This document shows positions 22,110 to 32,699 of a DNA stretch of 64,000 nt, piece after piece. How positions within the stretch are numbered: position 1 is the stretch's first letter; each line of letters begins with the position of its first letter. The notes below the pieces were generated by a model. The model searched no databases. It was not told where the DNA came from and saw only the letters and a program-made list of their open reading frames with translations. This DNA is from Forficula auricularia (taxonomy: Eukaryota > Arthropoda > Insecta > Dermaptera > Forficulidae), in NCBI GenBank assembly GCA_024734495.1, contig JALMQS010000225.1:2815650-2879649 (forward strand), given 5' to 3'. The position numbers were made by a program, and so were the translations under genes.

Positions 22110-22525
22110 TATATTTGTTGTAGTAAAAACCCGTTTTTTAGTAAGAACGGGTTTTTACTAGTTAAAACATGTTTCACTGAATACCTTTGTGGCAACTAGC
22201 GTTTAATGATGTTGGTTGAGTTTGGTTCAAAGGTCTAAAATCTTCATTTTTGACCTTCCGCCTCATTTTTGGTATTTATTTTCAAATTTTTACATCCTCA
22301 TTAGAAGCAAAGTTGTAGAGGATCTAATTTTGGACACTTTCATTTTAAAAATTTTGAAAATAAACACCCAAAATAAGGCGGAATGTCAAAAATGAAGATT
22401 CTAGACATTTGAACCAAATCAATCAACATCAATAATCTCTAGTTGCCACAAAGGTATTCAGTAAAATGCGTTTTAACTAGTAAGAACCCATTCTTACTAA
22501 AAACGGGTTTTTACTACAACATATA
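22110..22525. mobile_element. 416-bp foldback element
   Basis: Arms of nearly 200 bases: TTGTAGTAAAAACCCGTTTT outermost, then ACTAGTTAAAAC and CCTTTGTGGCAACTAG, all mirrored on the right, with a small loop around 22305-22340. Outer ends contain a second internal palindrome. No hammerhead-like motif; unrelated to families A-H. Confidence 0.8.
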
Positions 22526-23399
22526 CACCTTTAATACATATTTTTTATTTAATTAAACATCCATATCTGTCAAAGCTTACAAAAATAAAATTCACTCACA
22601 ATAATGACACAATTACCTAAACTGGAACACTCTGAAATATTCTCAGAGTCCATTTTAAAATTCAGTCATCAAAATGTTTTAATATATACCTAGGTATATT
22701 TATTTTAAAAGTTTTTTTATCTCTTTATGTATAGGTATATTGACTCTTTTATTTTTCTCTTTGTCCAATTAATTTCGTAGTCCAGAATTCTTGTGCCTTC
22801 GAAAATTTTTATTGTTTCCCATAAAAAATAGTATTTTTTCTAGATTTCTCCATATAGTAATATCTAGTACCATTTAGTTAAAATATTTCTTGACAAAGTG
22901 TCTTTCGCTCATTCAAATCCCTTAAAATTCCATTCATTAATGGAATTCTCGACTTGTCTCGGTTTTTGTTTTTGGAAAATTTATTAGGTTTCAAAATTGC
23001 TACTTAATAATTATCAAAATCTTGTTTTTTTTTTTTTTTTTTTAATTATAAAAAAGTCGATTCCTGAAAATTTATTACCGCCCGAAGCTGTTCACAGTTT
23101 GGATTAATTGATATCGAATCTAAATAAAACCATAATTATCCGAAAACAAATTAAGTAATATTAATAAGATTATTTTGATTAAAATTGATTATTTTTTTTT
23201 TTTACTTTAAATTTATTCATAAATTATAGAATGCCTAATTACTTAAACACGTAAGTGATCAAATGTTATTATCTTGGCTGAGTAATTTATCTAAGATGAA
23301 TATAATTTTCTCCTCTAGCGAACTTGTTTAATAATTCATGGATAGTTTAAAGGCAGGATCAAATAGAAAAAAAGCCAGGAATTTTCCTTTCGAATAAAT

Positions 23400-24080
23400 A
23401 GCAGCTCTCCACTTTTCAAATCTGCTTTTAATAGAGGCCTAATAGGACAGGAGCGACTTCTTTGACTTGAAAACAAATGCCTGTCTCAGCTGAAGAAGGC
23501 ACCAGGAGAAAAGCGAGCTCAATTTGTGCGAAACGGTTATTGCACCTCGGACCTGATTTATGACGAGGTCATTTAGCTAATCATTAGTACCTTTCAGGAA
23601 CCAGTTGAAAAATATCGTTGCCTATGGATGGGGTCTGTATCCAGAGACTGACAACTGATAACACCAACAACTCTGTTATCGAGGTTCCTTATCAGGTTCT
23701 CTCGATTTATAGGCAAATGGAAACGATGGTCTCCGGGTTTTTGACCTGGATGGATATCTCAATTGGGTTCAGGAACAAAACAGACGTAAAAGAGAAAGAG
23801 CTTTTGTGACGGATGACACAACTCATTCATCGGCTGTGATGACTTTATGGCTTAGGATGGCAGGCAGCCCTTGTCCGTTTCCTTGTCCTCCTGTCCAGAC
23901 GCAATGTTTTATTACGCAAGGTCCGAGTGACCGCTACTCCAGGCATTCCGAAAGCAATAAATAAACAAATCTCAAGCACAATTCGCAAAAGCAATGCAGG
24001 AAGCAGAGTAGAAGAAGGACAAATTTAGTCAGTCATGTTCTTTAGGTCACACGTTTCGGATGCCTCGCGAGAGTTTGTAA
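23400..24080. promoter_or_regulatory. Repeat-free intronic island
   Basis: Unique and GC-richer than the flank; a 63-codon + frame here has no domain. Possible enhancer DNA. A long-stem hammerhead-like string lies inside (23490-23537). Confidence 0.3.
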
Positions 24081-24261
24081 GTTGTTATTATTTGCATTGT
24101 ACATTTCTCTAATTAAATATAACAATATTGATATAAAAAAGTATATTTAGGCTATTAAATTTATGTTAGCTGCTTGGCAAAAATTACAAGTAATATCCGA
24201 TCGTGTATAAAAGGCTCAGGCAAATCCACTAAAGTTTCATGCTTTAGAACAGTGCTTCTTA

Positions 24262-24448
24262 GGGCCGGTTGTATGTCGCAAAGTAAATGCTTTTTACCAC
24301 TAACCAAAGGAAGATGGTAAATGGATGGCCAATCAGATGACAGGAATTTTCAGTGCCTGTCATCTGATTGGCCATCCCAGTCCTTCCATTTACCATCTAC
24401 CCTTGGTTAGTGGTAAGAAGCATTTACTTTGCGACATACAATCCTCCC
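24262..24448. mobile_element. PIF/Harbinger-like foldback MITE 1
   Basis: Ends GGGCCGGTTGTATGTCGC and GCGACATACAATCCTCCC, flanked by TTA on each side: the TWA duplication and GG-rich ends fit PIF/Harbinger. The two halves are inverse over almost the whole length, with CCAATCAGATGACAGG and its inverse near the loop. Confidence 0.8.
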
Positions 24449-24451
24449 TTA

Positions 24452-24634
24452 GGGCCAGTTGTATGTCGGTTGGTAAAGTCTTTGTAAAAGTTGACAAAGG
24501 GTAAAACCTTAGAATTCACCTTGTGTCCAGCCGGATGGCCAATTTCATCTGATTGGTTATCCCGTCGGGCACAAGGTGGATTCCAAGGTTTTACCCTTTG
24601 TCAACTTTTACAAAGACTTTACCAACCGACATCT
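24452..24634. mobile_element. PIF/Harbinger-like foldback MITE 2
   Basis: Directly abuts MITE 1 through a shared TTA. Left end GGGCCAGTTGTATGTCGG; the interior is an independent palindrome (AGTCTTTGTAAAAGTTGACA and inverse), and the right end is truncated after CCGACAT. Same terminal family, different body. Confidence 0.7.
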
Positions 24635-24899
24635 TTTTAAGACCACGACCCAAATTTTAGAAATATGTTCATGTCGCGATAAAATTATCTAATACAAAAT
24701 GGCAATTTTATAAATTATTGGAAATAAATGATTGATGTACCTCGAATTCATTAAATTTTAATTTTTGGCCGATGCGCATTGTAATTTTTTCTTTGTTCAT
24801 TGTTTCATTGTCATTGTTGCCCGATGTTTTGAGACCCCAAAATTCAGTTACGCGACTCATAGTTTAAGAAGCACTGCTTTAGAATATATTATCAGTTTA

Positions 24900-26290
24900 A
24901 TATGTAGAGCATGAAAAAAATATTCCTTAAATATTCTTTTTATATCTGATTTTCGGATTTGTTTTCAAATTAAATTGTTAAAATCGGTTTTATAGAATAA
25001 AGATGGGTTAATTTTTGTTATATTTAGGTATTATAAATTAATCAAAACTTGGTCAGCGAATTTTTAAACTATTTCCTGAAAGGCATTTTTCATACACAAA
25101 CTCTTTGCAAATGTCAATGCCATGTGGTAATAATCAAATTATCTAAAATGAGGATGCAAAATTAAAATTAAAAATCTAGGCCATTTATTATATCCGGGCT
25201 AAATCCTACAAATTTACTCTTAAGCTGTGAAACTATTGGGATATCAACCACCTACTCAAAATTGGGACAAATTATTAAAAATGAATAAAAAATTAAAATT
25301 CTAGGCCCTTTATCCGATTCAGACCAATATTTTTCACTTTTTAGTTAATTAATTATTTTATGAATTAAAATAGTATTTTAAATAGGTATTTTTTTAATTA
25401 TTATTTATTTATTTATTTTAATATAAAACTAGTAATATAATAAACAATTTTTTCTTGAAAACTTCAAATCGTAGAAGCTTCTTCTTTCTTTAATAGATAC
25501 AATTCATATGGACCTTTGTCAAACAATGATAAAAATTTGATTATAGAAAAAAAAAACGATTCAGAAATATTTCTGTGTTAAATTGATAAAATTACTATTT
25601 TTTCATCATTTTTTATTACCTATTTATTTAGTTGATTAAATTAAATTTAATATTGATCTTTAACAATTATTCTTATCATCTCAGGAGAATACTAATAAAC
25701 ATGTTTTTAATATTTTAATCAATTATTTATATTTAGTATTTGATATTTAATGTTTTAGTGAAATTTATAGACTCTGTTGTGAATTATTCATAAAAGTACC
25801 AAATATAGAATTTAGAGTTATAACTACCCCATTTAATATTAGTTAATTTAAAATAGTAATATATCTATAAAAAACACAATTAATCAAATTTATTAGAATC
25901 TATTAACAATTTTCAAGAAGAAGAATATTATATATTTTTTTTTTTAATATAACTCAACCGATATCAATTAATAATTTTTAATTCAACCCCTCCATCATGG
26001 TAACAATTTATGACTAAAATATTTTTAGCTGAATAATATTTTTTTATTTATTTAATTTACTATTTTAAAAAAGTAATCAATTTAAATTTAGAATATGATG
26101 ATAAGTAAATATTAAATAGCTTTTCAAGGGTTGAATATTAAACTTTGCTCTCTTGCCAATTAAATTGCAAATTTTGACTTTATTAACGAAGATGAATTGT
26201 TATCGAGATATGATGTGAAAATAAATCTTCTCTGTCTTTATCAATATCAAATATTAATTAAATTAATAAAATTGAAATGTCTATTTGATC
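24900..26290. other. No gene seen; very AT-rich
   Basis: Low-complexity A/T sequence, with no element recognised. Confidence 0.6.
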
Positions 26291-27150
26291 GGGTCTGCTC
26301 TCTGGTGGTCGCTGTTTGCAACTGAATGGGGAATCAAGTCCAAACGCGATTGGTGGAAAGTTAAAGTACGTTAAACAACCGCGCCTCGGTGGGGGTAAAT
26401 AGATAGAGGGAAAGAGATGGGAAATGTGCGAGCGAGACAGAGAGGAAATATCTTACGACATGAAAAATTAGAGGAAAAAATGGAGGTGATTGAAAAGGGA
26501 GCTGGAGATATTGAGTGGCAAGCCGGCGAGAAGGAGATAGAGCTTGCTGAAAAGAGATGATGAATGGCTAGCGCGGCAAGAATTGATGAGCACCGAGCAA
26601 GGGGGTGATCGGTCATGTGTCAGCGTCAGCGTTGCCGTCAGAACGTCCATCGGCTCGCTTTTTGTCCCCTCAGCCACAGCCACTTGTTCCATCCATGCAG
26701 TTTGCTCGCTTTCAAATTATTCCTGATAGAAGCGGCAGATAGGCAGGCCCCTCAGCCCCGAGCAGGAAATTTCTAATTGGTAAAAACTTGACAAGAAAAT
26801 TATCAAGAAGACTACGGGGGGCTGGGAGGGGACCTCGAAAAATCCCACCAAAAATTCCTTTGAAACGAACGGCCCTTTGAAATCCCATTGGAACTTGGAA
26901 ATCCAAAAGAAAGCATGGGGGAAAATAGAAAGGGAAGCAATTTATTTTTGTATTTGAAAATTTCTTCAAATTAGACGTTGGACGTTTTCGGGCCAAATTA
27001 CTGGAACTGGTCCAACCGTTTCGAAGATGCAGACACCGTGCCAGGGTACACACACCCCTCGTTCAATCAACCTGGCAGAAAAGACGGAAATTCGTTCGAA
27101 GAACAAATCCAGAGAAAGCGACCCAGGGAAACTACTCGATCACTATAGCC
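26290..27150. promoter_or_regulatory. GC-richer intronic island, candidate enhancer
   Basis: Repeat-free. Purine-rich with many GAGAG/AGAGA words (26400-26560), which resemble GAGA-factor sites, followed by a mixed region. Overlapping frames on both strands show codon-poor low complexity and no domain. Confidence 0.35.
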
Positions 27151-27623
27151 CAAATTATAATAATATTCGATAAAATTTCAAACATTTCAGAAAAAAAAAA
27201 AATGAAAAATAACATGTTTTTTAGAATCAATTCTGCACAATATACCTACCTATATTAAAATCTATTAATAAGTATTCCCAAATATAATCTTATTTAAAAT
27301 GGAGGCGAATGATCACTTTTTTATTTCTAATTGCTCTATACCACAAATTATTATTACTACTCTTATTTAATTGTGTAAAAAAAAAATATTTAATGCTACA
27401 TAGATACTATGAGAAAAAACAAAATAAGTAAAATTATTTGTTTGTATTCTTTCTGTACAAATTCTAAGTAATTAAAAATACTTTTCTTTGTGGCTGATTA
27501 TTGGGTATTTGGACTTGAAATAAAATTAAAAGTTAAATTTTCAAAATGTTGCTACGTTTCGCATTATATTTTTCTGCTTCCTGAAGCAATTTTTAAATTT
27601 AACCTCCTCGTAATAAGTGATAT

Positions 27624-28021
27624 CGAGGGGTGATCCGTGAGGGTGTACACCTCATTGGAAGTATTTTGGAAGTACTTGGAAATATTTGGAAGTACTTGGA
27701 AATATTTGAAAGCGCTTGGAAATATTTGGAAGTATTTGGGAATATTTGGAAGTACTTGGGAATATTTAGAAGTACTTGGGAATATTTGGAAGTACTTGGG
27801 AATATTTGGAAGTACTTGGAAATATTTGGAAGTACTTGGAAATATTTGAAAGTATTTGGGAATATTTGGAAGTACATGGAAATATTTGGAAGTACTTGGA
27901 AATATTTGGAATTACTTGGAAATATTTGGAATTGTTTGGAAATATTTGGAAGTAATTGGAAATATTTGGAAGTACAAGTGGAAGTAGGTGTACAGCATAT
28001 TAAGTCGCGGTTCACCCCTCG
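27624..28021 (+). mobile_element. MITE family I copy with expanded internal minisatellite
   Basis: Ends CGAGGGGTGATCCG and TCGCGGTTCACCCCTCG, flanks AGTGATAT and AATGATAT (7 of 8 match). The TTGGAATT interior of the family has become a tandem array of about 16 units, so the element is 398 rather than 156 bases. Confidence 0.85.
27655..27975 (+). repeat. 20-bp minisatellite, about 16 copies
   Basis: Unit TTGGAAATATTTGGAAGTAC with point variants. It keeps long frames open on both strands (up to 171 codons) purely because the unit lacks stops; not a gene. Confidence 0.9.
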
Positions 28022-28462
28022 AATGATATATATATATTTCTTATTACGAGGAGTAATATATATTATTTATTACGAGAAAGATAAGTTTAAAAATTGCATT
28101 AGGAAGCAGAAAAATGCGAAACGTAGTAAAATTTTGAAAATTTAACTTGTAATTTTATTTCAAGTCCAAGTACCCAATAACCAGACACAAAGAAAAATAT
28201 CCAACATGGACGATAACATCACCAATTAAATATACTATTACTTTTAAATCGCTAAATAGAAACAGTCTTTAGATTTCTAAAAAGTGTAATCAACCAAATT
28301 CGGGTTATCATTGTTAATTATTTTTATATGTCAAAAGGTTAGATAGTAATTTTCCGAGGCGATGAACACAACCCTTCTGCCATGTAATAAAAATTGCTCG
28401 TTTAATATAAAAATATATTCCGCCATTTACAAATATGTAGTTACAAGATAAAATGTATTTAC

Positions 28463-28643
28463 AGGAGTTTTTTGACGGGTTATACTGGTGTTTCACAAAG
28501 AAAAAATAATTTTTTTTTTTTTAAATTATATTTTGGAGATTTTTTATTTATCTCTATACATATTTCGGATTACAAGCCCTTCTTCAAGAGGTTTAACAAA
28601 TTTCTTTGTGAAACACCACTATAACCCGTTAAAAAACTCTTGT
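28463..28643. mobile_element. Foldback element, family F, with hammerhead-like motif
   Basis: Arms GAGTTTTTTGACGGGTTATA and inverse, and GTGTTTCACAAAG and inverse. The - strand motif (28559-28590): CTTGAAGA, A, GG/CC stem, GAAATATGT. The core has one extra base. Confidence 0.65.
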
Positions 28644-28649
28644 GTTTAA

Positions 28650-29260
28650 TATGTTTCACTATTCCTTACTACATTCAATAATATTGGTATACATATTGGT
28701 GTATAATATTGGTAGTACATTCACTTAATATTGGTGTTAATTTTACAAGAATAAAATATTTTAGAAATTGAAATTTTTTTTCAATTTTGCATAGAATTAA
28801 AAAGTAGAGATGGAAAAAATGGAGACACCCTTTGCATAATTTGTTAGAGATTAGGGGTTTTTTTTTAATGAATTATTACATTTTTATTAGTCTGTTTATT
28901 CCTCGTATAGTGTTCCATATAATTTCGAGACCAAAGTATCTGTGAAATATAGCACCTGTTATAGAAAAATTTTCGGCTGAGTTAGATGGTGTTTATTTAT
29001 TTACTAGAGCCCTTGACAAGTAGATATCCGGCACGCTGGGAAAATAATAAATAATCGAATATTAAGTAGAGATTAATCCACTGGTTAGAAATCCACTCGG
29101 ATCGTGACTTGTCTGATCAAGCTAGTCGAGGCCGCAGTTGCATCTTCTTATTTTCTTGAAGAAAACGAGAGAGAGAGGCCGAATTTTCAACCACGGATAA
29201 AATTCTATGAATATTGAAAAAATTGCTCGCTTATTATGATGAATTTAATAGTTTGAATTG
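28650..29260. other. No gene seen
   Basis: AT-rich; nothing recognised. Confidence 0.55.
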
Positions 29261-29812
29261 TTTATTAACTAATATGTATTAATTATAAAATATATAGATA
29301 ATTAATTGTTTCATGCTATTAATCATCACTCATTTCTTTATCAACTATACTTACATTGCAAAAAACAAAATACTAAAGAAAAATATATAAAATAGTTTAT
29401 AAATTTGAATAAAGAAAATCAGTATTAATTGATTTAGATAAATTGTGAAATATTACGCTGTATCATCAACACTATATCATTTCTTTGAATGTAGACAATC
29501 GAATATCTCAGCCAATATTGGTATCTGTCCGTTAAACATCGCTGACTGGCGGTCAAAATAAAAACTAACACAATCGGGTCATATTTATTTTTATAGTATA
29601 AAGAAAATTATTAAAAAGAAAACAAAATAAACAAGGAAGATTTTTATTAGGTTGTTGTTTAGTATCTTATGCAATATTAAGTGCTTTATTAACTAATATG
29701 TATTAATTATATAATATAAAGATAATTAATTGTTTCATACTATTTACCATCTCTCATTTCTTTATCAACTATACTTACATTGCAAAAAACAAAATAGTAA
29801 AGAATAATATTT
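29261..29812. repeat. Dispersed repeat flanked by 125-bp direct repeats
   Basis: 29261-29389 and 29685-29812 are near-identical direct copies (TTTATTAACTAATATGTATT start). The 300 bases between them, with AATATCTCAGCCAATATTGG and AACACAATCGGGTCATATTT, recur at 40210-40510 without the direct repeats. Confidence 0.7.
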
Positions 29813-30233
29813 AATTGGGATTAAAGTAAAAAAATTAATTATTATTTTTTTTATGATTTTGTAAATTTTTTAACAAATAAATATTTTAATAATACTTCAG
29901 AAAAAATAAAGAAAAACCTACATTCTAGGCCAATTTTATTTCTATAGTTTAAACAGTGAATTTACCTAAATTTTAATTTTTAGTTAAAAATAATTTTTTG
30001 AATAAATCTAAAAAAAATCATACGTGTCGTGACGTCCGATAGAAATGTAACTTTTTATGCAATTATTATTTATGTCCCTCTACAAATATTTAATTAAAAT
30101 TCCGAATTCAGTGTCAAACAAAATAGTAGGTTAAAAAAAACTATTATGATCGTTCGTATCCATAGTAAATTTATAAAAAGAATAGTAGGGAATTGGATAA
30201 AATTAAAGAGTTTTTTTATTATTAAATGGGCCA

Positions 30234-30265
30234 GATGTTTCGTCAATTTATTTTGACTTCCTCAG
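30234..30265 (-). ncRNA. Hammerhead-ribozyme-like motif
   Basis: On the - strand: CTGAGGA, A, stem GTCAA/TTGAC, GAAAC, ATC. Confidence 0.5.
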
Positions 30266-30370
30266 TGGGTAGAATGATAAAACCAGGAAAATTAGAAAAA
30301 ACTTATAAATAAATTGATTACAAATAAATTAGACTCTGAGATAATTTTCCTGGTTTTATCATTCTAGCTA

Positions 30371-30402
30371 CTGATGAGGTTAGAATAAATTGACGAAACG
30401 TC
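30371..30402 (+). ncRNA. Hammerhead-ribozyme-like motif
   Basis: On the + strand: CTGATGA, G, stem GTTA/TGAC (one G-U), GAAAC, GTC. Confidence 0.5.
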
Positions 30403-30479
30403 CTGCTCATTTAATAAAAAAACTCTGTTTTTAATTTTTTCCAATTCTCTACTATTCCTGTTATAAATTAAACAGACAC

Positions 30480-30960
30480 TGAGTTTGGGTGTCCTAAAAC
30501 ATAGAGCAACAATGACGCTGAAAAAATGAACAAATTATAATGCTCAACAGCCAAAAATTAATGTTTGGTGAATTCGAGGTATATCATCTGTCATTGAATT
30601 TCAAATAATTTTGAAATTGCCATTTTGTATTAGATATATTTATTTATTTATGTAAAGCGACGTTCTCAGCATTGGCAATTATAAAATCTAAATACAGATA
30701 AAAATTTGACAAATGTTGAAGATGATGAACTCCTGTTTGACCCTTTATTTAATAAGAAACAAACAGATCCATTCCATTATTATTTAGATTTAATACAATT
30801 ATTATATATACAAATGTATGTTTTATAAAAATTTGTTTCACTATAAATCTAGTAAAATGATGGTTTATACTTATAGTATATATTTATTATATAATATAGG
30901 GTCGAGAAAAAATTTCTCAGTTAAAATAGGGTCGAGATTGAAAAAAGTTGGAATCGCTAG
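30480..30960 (-). mobile_element. Degraded relative of the hAT-like element at 24250-24876
   Basis: In reverse orientation it shares CCAAAAATTAATG, GAATTCGAGGTA and AAATTGCCATTTTGTATTAG with 24700-24790. Ends are not clear. Confidence 0.5.
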
Positions 30961-30964
30961 TTTA

Positions 30965-31940
30965 GACCTAATATAGAATTTTGATTTATTTAATTTTCTT
31001 GTATTTAATGGAGGTACTGGTGAAAATTTTTTAACTTTGAGGATTATCATGGATAAAAAAGCTTGATTATTAAATTAAAATTATTCATCGAATTTAGCAG
31101 TATTAAACACATTTTCTAAGTTACTAATTTATTTACTTTAAGAAGTGTTTAAAAAATTATTTATCAAAATTATTCGAATGAAACTAAGTTAAAAAGCTTT
31201 TAGTATAATCTTTCAATTTATTCACTAAGTGAAGAATATTTTCATCGTCCATTTAATAGCTACCTTAGTTTTATTTATGTTATGGTTTATTACCGTTTTC
31301 ATTAATGAATAATCTTCTCTGGTTTAATTGAATGTTATTGAAAGTAATGCTCCCTCTCGGAAAGGCATATTTTTTTTTTAACAGCCCCATTAAAAACGAA
31401 TGGAGCTGGGTGGATATGATCTGTGGAACTGACGATGAAATAAAAATGAGCCGAGGGAACATACATCAAGAAAATGCATATTAAATTAACGCTTCAGGGG
31501 ATTGTAAGACAAGAAGAGCGAAATAGGAGGATGTGGAGGAGGACCAGCTCAAAGAAGACGAGGAGAATTTCGAGACCCAGGTTAATTAAAAAGGCATCAA
31601 ACTTAAAACTCCACCCGACCGCGTGCATGCATGCCTTAATATATAGATTTCATCCCAGGGTTAAGTTCAGATACGAGGCGAAATCCAATGATTGATTACC
31701 ACATGGGAAAAAAATCCTTTCGAAAATCGAGTTTCCTTTTTGATAAGCAACTCCGTGAACACGGGAGATTGTTATCAAATCCAATGCACCTGAAGCTACT
31801 GACGTTCATGAACTGCTTGATTATAGACCCGAGGGGATTGAAAACAATAAATCAACGTCTTTACATATCTTGAACTGGTCTCTCTCGCCTTCTGCCTTCG
31901 CTTACTCTTTCTTACTGGCAATCGGAACCAATTTTAAAAC
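30965..31940. other. No gene seen; mixed AT-rich and unique sequence
   Basis: 31280-31900 is less AT-rich and repeat-free; its short frames have no domain. Possible intronic regulatory DNA. Confidence 0.45.
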
Positions 31941-32084
31941 AAAAACCTTTACAAAAGAATTACAACATTTTCGGTTTTCAGCATTGAGATTTTATTTTAG
32001 TAAGGTAATCAAATAATTCTGTGAAGCAATGAAACTTATATTTTTAGTTATATTTACTAGTATTTAACGACATTTTAACTGAGA

Positions 32085-32343
32085 TGGGCGTAGTTAGGGA
32101 GGGGCAAGGGAGGCACTGTCCCACCTACAAAACTCATTGACCCCCTAGAAACTCTATTGTTACGAGGCATCACTCATGTATTTCTCATTAAATTATTTAA
32201 TTATATCAAAGTTTGTCACTTCTACTAAAAATTTATTTGATCCCTAATCTCTAATCGGATTAACGAAATTGATACTCACTGGTGGCTAATCAGCTGGCGG
32301 GCTGCCCCCCTTCCCACCTAGGAAAACTCTCTAACTACGCCAA
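32085..32343. mobile_element. Non-autonomous TIR element
   Basis: Ends TGGGCGTAGTTAGGGAG and the inverse of CTCTCTAACTACGCCAA; the GC-rich ends continue AGGGAGG / CCTTCCC. About 259 bases; superfamily not assigned; no clear target duplication. Confidence 0.65.
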
Positions 32344-32423
32344 TGCAAAAACCTTTACAAAAGAATGAAAACTTTTTAGGTTTTCAGCATTGAGATTTTA
32401 TTTAAGTAAGATAATCAAATAAT

Positions 32424-32616
32424 GTGGCTGTGAAAATGTTCAGTGGGTTGAAGGAGATATATAGTAAAACGTTTCGGCCTAAATTTATAAGACCATCTTC
32501 AGTTATTGGGAATTGTATACATGTTACATTACGCACATGTGATTGAACCTAGTTTTGTAAACAAAAAGAAATTTAACTACATATAGTTTGTGTCATGCTT
32601 GCCCCTATGGTTCAGA
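32424..32616 (-). mobile_element. 193-bp insertion carrying a hammerhead-like motif, 14-bp target duplication
   Basis: Flanked by GATAATCAAATAAT at 32410-32423 and 32617-32630. The undisturbed duplicate at about 32007-32020 confirms the empty site. The insert has no foldback structure, only one ribozyme-like motif on the - strand, and no coding capacity. Long target duplication and lack of inverted ends point to retrotransposition. Confidence 0.7.
32468..32502 (-). ncRNA. Hammerhead-ribozyme-like motif within the 193-bp insertion
   Basis: On the - strand: CTGAAGA, T, stem GGTCT/AGGCC (one U-G pair), GAAAC, GTT. Among the best preserved copies. Confidence 0.55.
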
Positions 32617-32699
32617 GATAATCAAATAATTCTATGAAATAATAACTAACAAGGAAGAGCTTATATTTTTAGTTATATTTAACGACATTTTAACAGACA

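Larger units (their letters stand above)
24250..24876. mobile_element. hAT-like non-autonomous element with 8-bp target duplication, hosting two MITEs
   Basis: Ends CAGTGCTTCTTA and TAAGAAGCACTG, the classic hAT terminus, flanked by CTTTAGAA at 24242-24249 and 24877-24884. The interior (about 24640-24870) resembles 30480-30960 in reverse. Two foldback MITEs sit next to its left end. Confidence 0.85.
27486..28190. mobile_element. Foldback element, family H copy 2, hosting a MITE I
   Basis: Outer arms TTATTGGGTATTTGGACTTG and AAGTCCAAGTACCCAATAA; inner TTACGAGGAG/CTCCTCGTAA. The right motif (28097-28125) is ATTAGGA, A, GCA/TGC stem, GAAAC, GTA; the left motif (27553-27587) is decayed. The loop is occupied by the 398-bp MITE I copy. 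Confidence 0.75.
30180..30471. mobile_element. Foldback element, family A copy 2, head-to-head hammerhead-like motifs
   Basis: Palindrome from AATAGTAGGGAATTGG to CCAATTCTCTACTATTCC, with the arm word AAACTCTGTTTTTAATTTT shared with copy 1 at 17190-17685. It encloses ribozyme-like motifs at 30234-30265 and 30371-30402. Confidence 0.75.

Noticed and set aside
24040..24075. CACACGTTTCGGATGCCTCG as another hammerhead-like motif
   Set aside because: The CTGANGA core is missing on the expected side.
27599..28145. Frames of 138 and 171 codons with a 20-residue repeat
   Set aside because: Produced by a stop-free 20-bp minisatellite inside a MITE; open on both strands.
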